DNA of 17,745 nt from an uncultured Oscillospiraceae bacterium (GTDB taxonomy: Bacteria; Bacillota; Clostridia; UBA1381). The notes under the pieces are model-generated. The model saw nothing but the letters and a program-made list of their open reading frames with translations. It was not told the origin of the DNA and did no database searches. The stretch lies in assembly GCA_946531785.1 (NCBI GenBank), contig CAMNAT010000011.1, forward strand, positions 1-17,745. The letters run 5' to 3'. The position numbers and the translations under genes are program-made. This document shows, one piece after another, positions 17,416 to 17,745 of this stretch. The first letter of the stretch is position 1; each line of letters opens with the position of its first letter.

Positions 17416-17602
17416 AGATTGTTCTATTGCTCCGGCGGAAGTCAATACATGATCAATGCAGAAAACGGGGTTTCAATCATAGCATTTAACTTTGATTTGT
17501 CACAAAAAAATTCAAGTCTAACCACTGCTTTTCCCTATCAGAACAGTCTTTTCCGGCTGAACAGATAATACATGAGAACATCTCAGACAGTGATTATCTT
17601 AA
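17416..17602 (+). pseudogene. Frameshifted remnant of an AraC-family regulator (cupin part)
   Basis: In one frame from 17416 the translation reads RLFYCSGGSQYMINAENG, then VSIIAFNFDLSQKN and LTTAFPYQNS, which resembles the ligand-binding cupin of clostridial AraC regulators (the INFDL..N...PFP pattern). A stop in this frame falls at 17566. The likeness resumes in another frame from about 17547 (SFPAEQIIHENISDSDYLNS), pointing to a frameshift. It ends abruptly near 17602, where the opposite-strand istB fragment begins, so the HTH half is missing. Upstream codons contain stops (17413), so the N-terminus is lost too. The assignment rests on pattern memory. Confidence 0.45.
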
Positions 17603-17745
17603 TTCATATCTTGCTGCTATTAGCTGAAAGAATCCGTAAGCTGCAGCCTTATCTACCGGCAGATATCCTATCTCATCAATAATCAGGACCGTGTATTTTA
17701 AATAGTGTTTTACGACCTGCTCTACACGGTTTTCCTTTGCTGCCT
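17603..17745 (-). mobile_element. istB: IS21-type istB ATPase fragment, open at right edge
   Basis: The minus strand from the right edge encodes AAKENRVEQVVKHYLKY, then TVLIIDEIGYLPVDKAA, then FFQLIAARYE. This is the Walker B region (LIIDE) and the following helix of IstB-like AAA+ transposition helper proteins of IS21 elements. Family members normally continue with a sensor segment after the RYE, but here the frame meets a TAA at about 17594 and the likeness stops at the AraC remnant. The copy is therefore truncated at its C-terminal side, and whether its N-terminal part and istA survive beyond the window is unknown. Confidence 0.75.

Noticed and set aside
17449..17568. A possible 39-residue small protein (ATG at 17449)
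   Set aside because: The sequence continues upstream of the ATG and past its stop in another frame as an AraC-like cupin, so a decayed gene explains it better than a real small gene.
17401..17745. A complete insertion sequence with terminal repeats
   Set aside because: Only part of istB is visible, no terminal inverted repeats or istA are present, and the right side is outside the window.

Overview
The window looks like chromosomal DNA from an uncultured low-to-mid GC Firmicute, probably a gut-type member of the Clostridia. The supporting signs are strong AGGAGG-like ribosome binding sites, TTGACT/TATAAT-type promoters, many carbohydrate-active enzymes, AraC-family regulators, and long cytoplasmic DUF5107-TPR proteins. 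This assignment is inference from sequence style only. No rRNA, tRNA, CRISPR array or transporter gene was found.

Layout from left to right. (1) Bases 1-5369, minus strand: two secreted clan GH-A glycoside hydrolases in tandem 14 bases apart. The downstream one (1-3156) is cut by the left edge of the window. (2) 5545-6414, plus: an AraC regulator divergent from that pair, with a near-consensus promoter. (3) 6448-9663, minus: a cytoplasmic DUF5107-TPR protein. (4) 9778-10557, plus: a second AraC regulator, divergent from (3). (5) 10609-13872, minus: a second DUF5107-TPR protein, paralogous to (3). (6) 14040-15200, plus: an unusual regulator with a LacI-like sugar-sensor domain first and a LuxR-like helix-turn-helix last. 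It is divergent from (5), and its last 19 codons run into a compact palindromic element. (7) 15294-16931, minus: a cytoplasmic DUF5696/GH101-like glycosidase. (8) 16931-17745: a decayed zone with a truncated 4Fe-4S-protein remnant joined to gene (7) by a TGATG overlap, a frameshifted AraC cupin remnant, and an IS21-type istB fragment at the right edge.

The region works as three back-to-back units, each with an enzyme gene or operon on the minus strand and a regulator on the plus strand sharing one intergenic control region. Convergent genes between units are separated by perfect hairpins. The most likely picture is a stepwise glycan-use locus. The secreted GH-A enzymes would release oligosaccharides outside the cell. 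The cytoplasmic enzymes (the DUF5696-like protein and perhaps the two DUF5107 proteins) would finish the job inside. The three regulators would sense different breakdown products. The substrate cannot be read from the sequence, and the importer must lie elsewhere.

The best candidates for something undescribed are the pair of DUF5107-TPR proteins with dedicated regulators, the reversed sensor/HTH regulator, and the palindromic element at its 3' end.
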